Assembly: GCA_001970955.1 (NCBI GenBank) | Contig: MPUH01000192.1 | Location: 1 to 64,000 of the forward strand | Length of the DNA stretch: 64,000 bases | Direction of reading: 5' to 3' | DNA from: Stentor coeruleus | Taxonomy: Eukaryota > Ciliophora > Heterotrichea > Heterotrichida > Stentoridae | Shown: positions 61,647 to 64,000 of the stretch, in pieces | How positions within the stretch are numbered: position 1 is the first letter of the stretch | Layout of the letters: the number at the start of each line of letters is the position of its first letter | Translations under genes and position numbers: made by a program | Notes under the pieces: model-generated | What the model was told of the DNA's origin: nothing | Databases searched by the model: none | What the model saw: the letters and a program-made list of their open reading frames with translations, nothing else

Positions 61647-64000
61647 TTATTGAGCTAAACTAATCCCTCCATAACTTTCTTCTTGCCTAACTTTCTGCAT
61701 CCTATTATCTTTTCCACTCATTCTTGTAGCCAAAGAAAGTATTCCTTGAAAAGCAAATACTTCAATTGCATAAAACACAATAAACGTATAAAGGCACCTT
61801 TCCTTAAACCTTACTGTTGTATACTTGTTAATAACCCAGCATGTAATAATCGAAGCACCTGAAGCAAAAAAACACACAACAATCGCAACAATCCTCCAAC
61901 CCTTACTTTCAAAAGCTGTAATCCTAACATAACTTAAAGGTAAATTTACAAACTGCAACAAACAAAACGCAATAAATCCTGATAACAAAGCAAAATGTCC
62001 ATGTGACTCTTGAGCTTCAGTAAGATTGAATAAATATTCCATAACCCCAATAAGGGATAATATCATTAAAGCTACTGTAGAAAGTTGAAATATAGTAAAC
62101 GCTCTTAATAATGGTCTCTGTCTAACAAAAAGACTTATAATTGTATACACTAATATATACTTATGTGGTGTGAGAACTTCATCACTATTCTTATCTCTAA
62201 GCCATAAAGCACATATTAAAGGTAATCCTATACTTAAAATAGTCCCAATTGTTACAAAAACCTGGTTTCCTGTACCGATTGTCCCAATTTTTATAAGCTT
62301 AAACTGCGAACCTTTTGATAATAAAACTTTTATTGAACCTGCGTTTATTTCAACAATTTGACAATCATTTTCTGTATGTTCAGAATTATCGTCAAAACTT
62401 TTACATTTGTAAATATCTAATTGAGTTATAGACTCATGATAGATTTTTAATGAGATAAATAGTAAATCTGATATATCTACTGGGATTAAAGGGATGTTTT
62501 TTATTACACATGAATCGTATGAACCTGATACATAAATACTAATATGGAATATTATATCATCTTTGATATATTTAAAAAAGTGGATGTCAACTATTGATGA
62601 AGGGTGAATGTAGTTACCATAGAAGATTGTAAGCTCGAAATTATTGTTTGCTGTAGAAAAGAAATTATAAGTTAAGGTTTTTGGGAATAAATTGTAGTTA
62701 AGAGGCTTTGTACGATGATAAAAAAGGGTCATTAGGCTTTCGTATAAGTATTCTTCATCAGGAAGAGCATTATGAGCACTAATGATACTTAAGGTTTTTA
62801 AAGATTCAATAAGATCTTCTGTAGGATATTCAGAAACAATTTTGCTAAAAGTATTGATTAAATTATCCATTTGAGTTGAAGTAATTGGGTAAGGATATGA
62901 TTTAACTATATCCATAGTTAGACTTATGATATTAGACAGATCTTTTTTTGTTAATAAATCAGCTTTTGATGTTATACTTAATAAACAAGTTAAAAACACT
63001 CCAAAAGTAGCTTCATCTGAGGTTTCATTTGCAAAGAAATTTATAAAAAGTTTAACCAGTTCTTTTAATTGCCTTTTATCAGCATTTTGAGCATAATAAA
63101 TTATAGTATCAGGTATATCATCATAATCATCATATTTAATCTCATCATCTTTTTTTTCTTCAACCATTCTTATAAACTCAGAATTCGAAGCATAATATAA
63201 ATTGCATCCATAATCATCACAAACATTAAGTAAAAATAAAGTTACGTTTTCTTGTTTAAAAATAGTAATTTTATCTTTATATATTTTCTTAGTTTTCCAA
63301 AACACTATTTGATTTGTATCTGAAAGCCCATATTGATAAGTTATTTCACCATTAACAGAAAAACAGTTTCTAGTAATAATCTGCCATTTGTTACCTGAAT
63401 TTTCTTTATGGAATGTATCGCATTTAGGAAGTTCATTTCTTTTTATATCAATAGAAGTTGTTATTGAAGATGCTAAACCTCCTGTCATATTAAATGTTAT
63501 AGTATGAGTAATACCAGGGATTAAATCTGTAGGGTCAAATTTTAAAAAGGAATCAAATAAAGATATAGACTTATTTCCTAAGAGTTCTGGAGATATCGAC
63601 CATTCAAAACTAGGAAAATTCGGAATAATTAAATCAGGGATCAGTATAATAGGTGAAGAATTATCTATGATACTTGATGGATATTCTAAATGAACAGCCC
63701 CTTTAGCTTTAGCATCTACTTTGATATCTAAAATTGATGTTATGTTACCTGATAGACTTGAAGCTGTACAAGTTATTTGATAATGGGCTTTATCTTTAAG
63801 ATAGTATCTTTTTATAATTAAAGAAGGATTTGACGCATTTTGAATAAGAAAGTTTCCATATGAGTCTAAGCATGGAGATGAATTTTCAATACATACCCAG
63901 TTTATGTTTACAGAATATAATAGATCATTTGGATCATAAGCTGTAGCAGTAACTGAGAAATCTTCATCAATACCAATTGTCCCCCCTGATCGGCTTAGTT
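61647..64000 (-). CDS. REJ-domain multi-TM membrane protein (polycystin-1-like), 5' truncated by window end
   Basis: Open to the window edge at 64000, so the N-terminus lies outside; the visible part is about 785 residues. The upstream portion (63490-64000) reads like a REJ (receptor for egg jelly) module: GIDEDFSVTATAYDPNDLLY, SVNINWVCIENSSPCLD, YQITCTASSLSGNI, as in polycystin-1 and sea urchin REJ proteins. A charged acidic linker follows (EEKKDDEIKYDDYDD), then helical and beta segments, and five to six hydrophobic segments in the last 230 residues (TIGTILSIGLPLICALWL, LSTVALMILSLIGVMEYLF, FALLSGFIAFCLLQFV, IVAIVVCFFASGASIITCW, LYTFIVFYAIEVFAF). No GPS, PLAT or pore motif is seen. It is probably a cortical or ciliary surface receptor. 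Confidence 0.8.
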   Translation of the reverse strand, partial: LSRSGGTIGIDEDFSVTATAYDPNDLLYSVNINWVCIENSSPCLDSYGNFLIQNASNPSLIIKRYYLKDKAHYQITCTASSLSGNITSILDIKVDAKAKGAVHLEYPSSIIDNSSPIILIPDLIIPNFPSFEWSISPELLGNKSISLFDSFLKFDPTDLIPGITHTITFNMTGGLASSITTSIDIKRNELPKCDTFHKENSGNKWQIITRNCFSVNGEITYQYGLSDTNQIVFWKTKKIYKDKITIFKQENVTLFLLNVCDDYGCNLYYASNSEFIRMVEEKKDDEIKYDDYDDIPDTIIYYAQNADKRQLKELVKLFINFFANETSDEATFGVFLTCLLSITSKADLLTKKDLSNIISLTMDIVKSYPYPITSTQMDNLINTFSKIVSEYPTEDLIESLKTLSIISAHNALPDEEYLYESLMTLFYHRTKPLNYNLFPKTLTYNFFSTANNNFELTIFYGNYIHPSSIVDIHFFKYIKDDIIFHISIYVSGSYDSCVIKNIPLIPVDISDLLFISLKIYHESITQLDIYKCKSFDDNSEHTENDCQIVEINAGSIKVLLSKGSQFKLIKIGTIGTGNQVFVTIGTILSIGLPLICALWLRDKNSDEVLTPHKYILVYTIISLFVRQRPLLRAFTIFQLSTVALMILSLIGVMEYLFNLTEAQESHGHFALLSGFIAFCLLQFVNLPLSYVRITAFESKGWRIVAIVVCFFASGASIITCWVINKYTTVRFKERCLYTFIVFYAIEVFAFQGILSLATRMSGKDNRMQKVRQEESYGGISLAQ

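Overview
The window is macronuclear-type DNA of a ciliate and most resembles the heterotrich Stentor. The reasons are AT-rich sequence, densely packed intron-poor genes, and a standard genetic code: TAA, TAG and TGA all behave as stops, and the in-frame stops that interrupt genes fall inside introns. The introns are extremely short: thirteen are clean 15-16 nt GT...AG introns and one more is ambiguous. Ciliary and cortical genes (CFAP57, CDKL-type kinase, PG-rich-repeat protein), a WD40-channel fusion, a hybrid histidine kinase and a REJ-domain membrane protein fit the same assignment. The species is an inference from these traits, not from a database match.

Layout. 0-3 kb: a CDK5RAP3 homologue, a four-TM protein and a GGPP synthase that ends tail-to-tail with it. 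3-11 kb: a 1465-residue WD40-ankyrin-TRP-like channel flanked by two diverged, inverted ~0.7 kb arms, with a dispersed repeat beyond. 11-24 kb: a MmgE/PrpD-like enzyme, an unknown protein, CFAP57 (whose 3' end is duplicated around a single N), an RRM protein, and a large CH-domain/helical/coiled-coil protein. 24-33.9 kb: a lipidated small protein, a CorA-type transporter, an STPGR-like protein, an ankyrin-SAM-SAM protein with a CaaX end, a sterol-acyltransferase-like MBOAT, an mS33-like protein and a DEAD-box helicase with four introns. 34-42.5 kb: calcineurin A, a Kv-beta-type aldo-keto reductase, a pseudokinase relic, a hybrid histidine kinase, a divergent tubulin and a ketoacyl synthase. 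42.9-52 kb: a DYRK kinase, a GOLD/ROK-like protein, an unknown protein interrupted by a direct duplication, a CDKL kinase and a TBC RabGAP. 52-64 kb: riboflavin kinase, an unknown protein, a RanGAP-like LRR protein, histone H2B, two tandem pseudokinases, and a 5'-truncated REJ-domain membrane protein.

There is no operon logic. Several genes share ciliary, cortical or Ca2+-signalling themes (CFAP57, CDKL, DYRK, calcineurin, divergent tubulin, REJ protein, channel). A recurrent property is a recognisable enzyme family with a key catalytic residue replaced: the MBOAT histidine, one ketoacyl-synthase histidine, the RanGAP arginine finger, histidine-kinase ATP-binding boxes, and HRD/DFG in the pseudokinases. 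Intergenic DNA shows a base skew that follows transcription direction (C over G upstream, G over C downstream on the coding strand). I saw no tRNA, rRNA, CRISPR, telomeric repeat or recognisable autonomous transposon.
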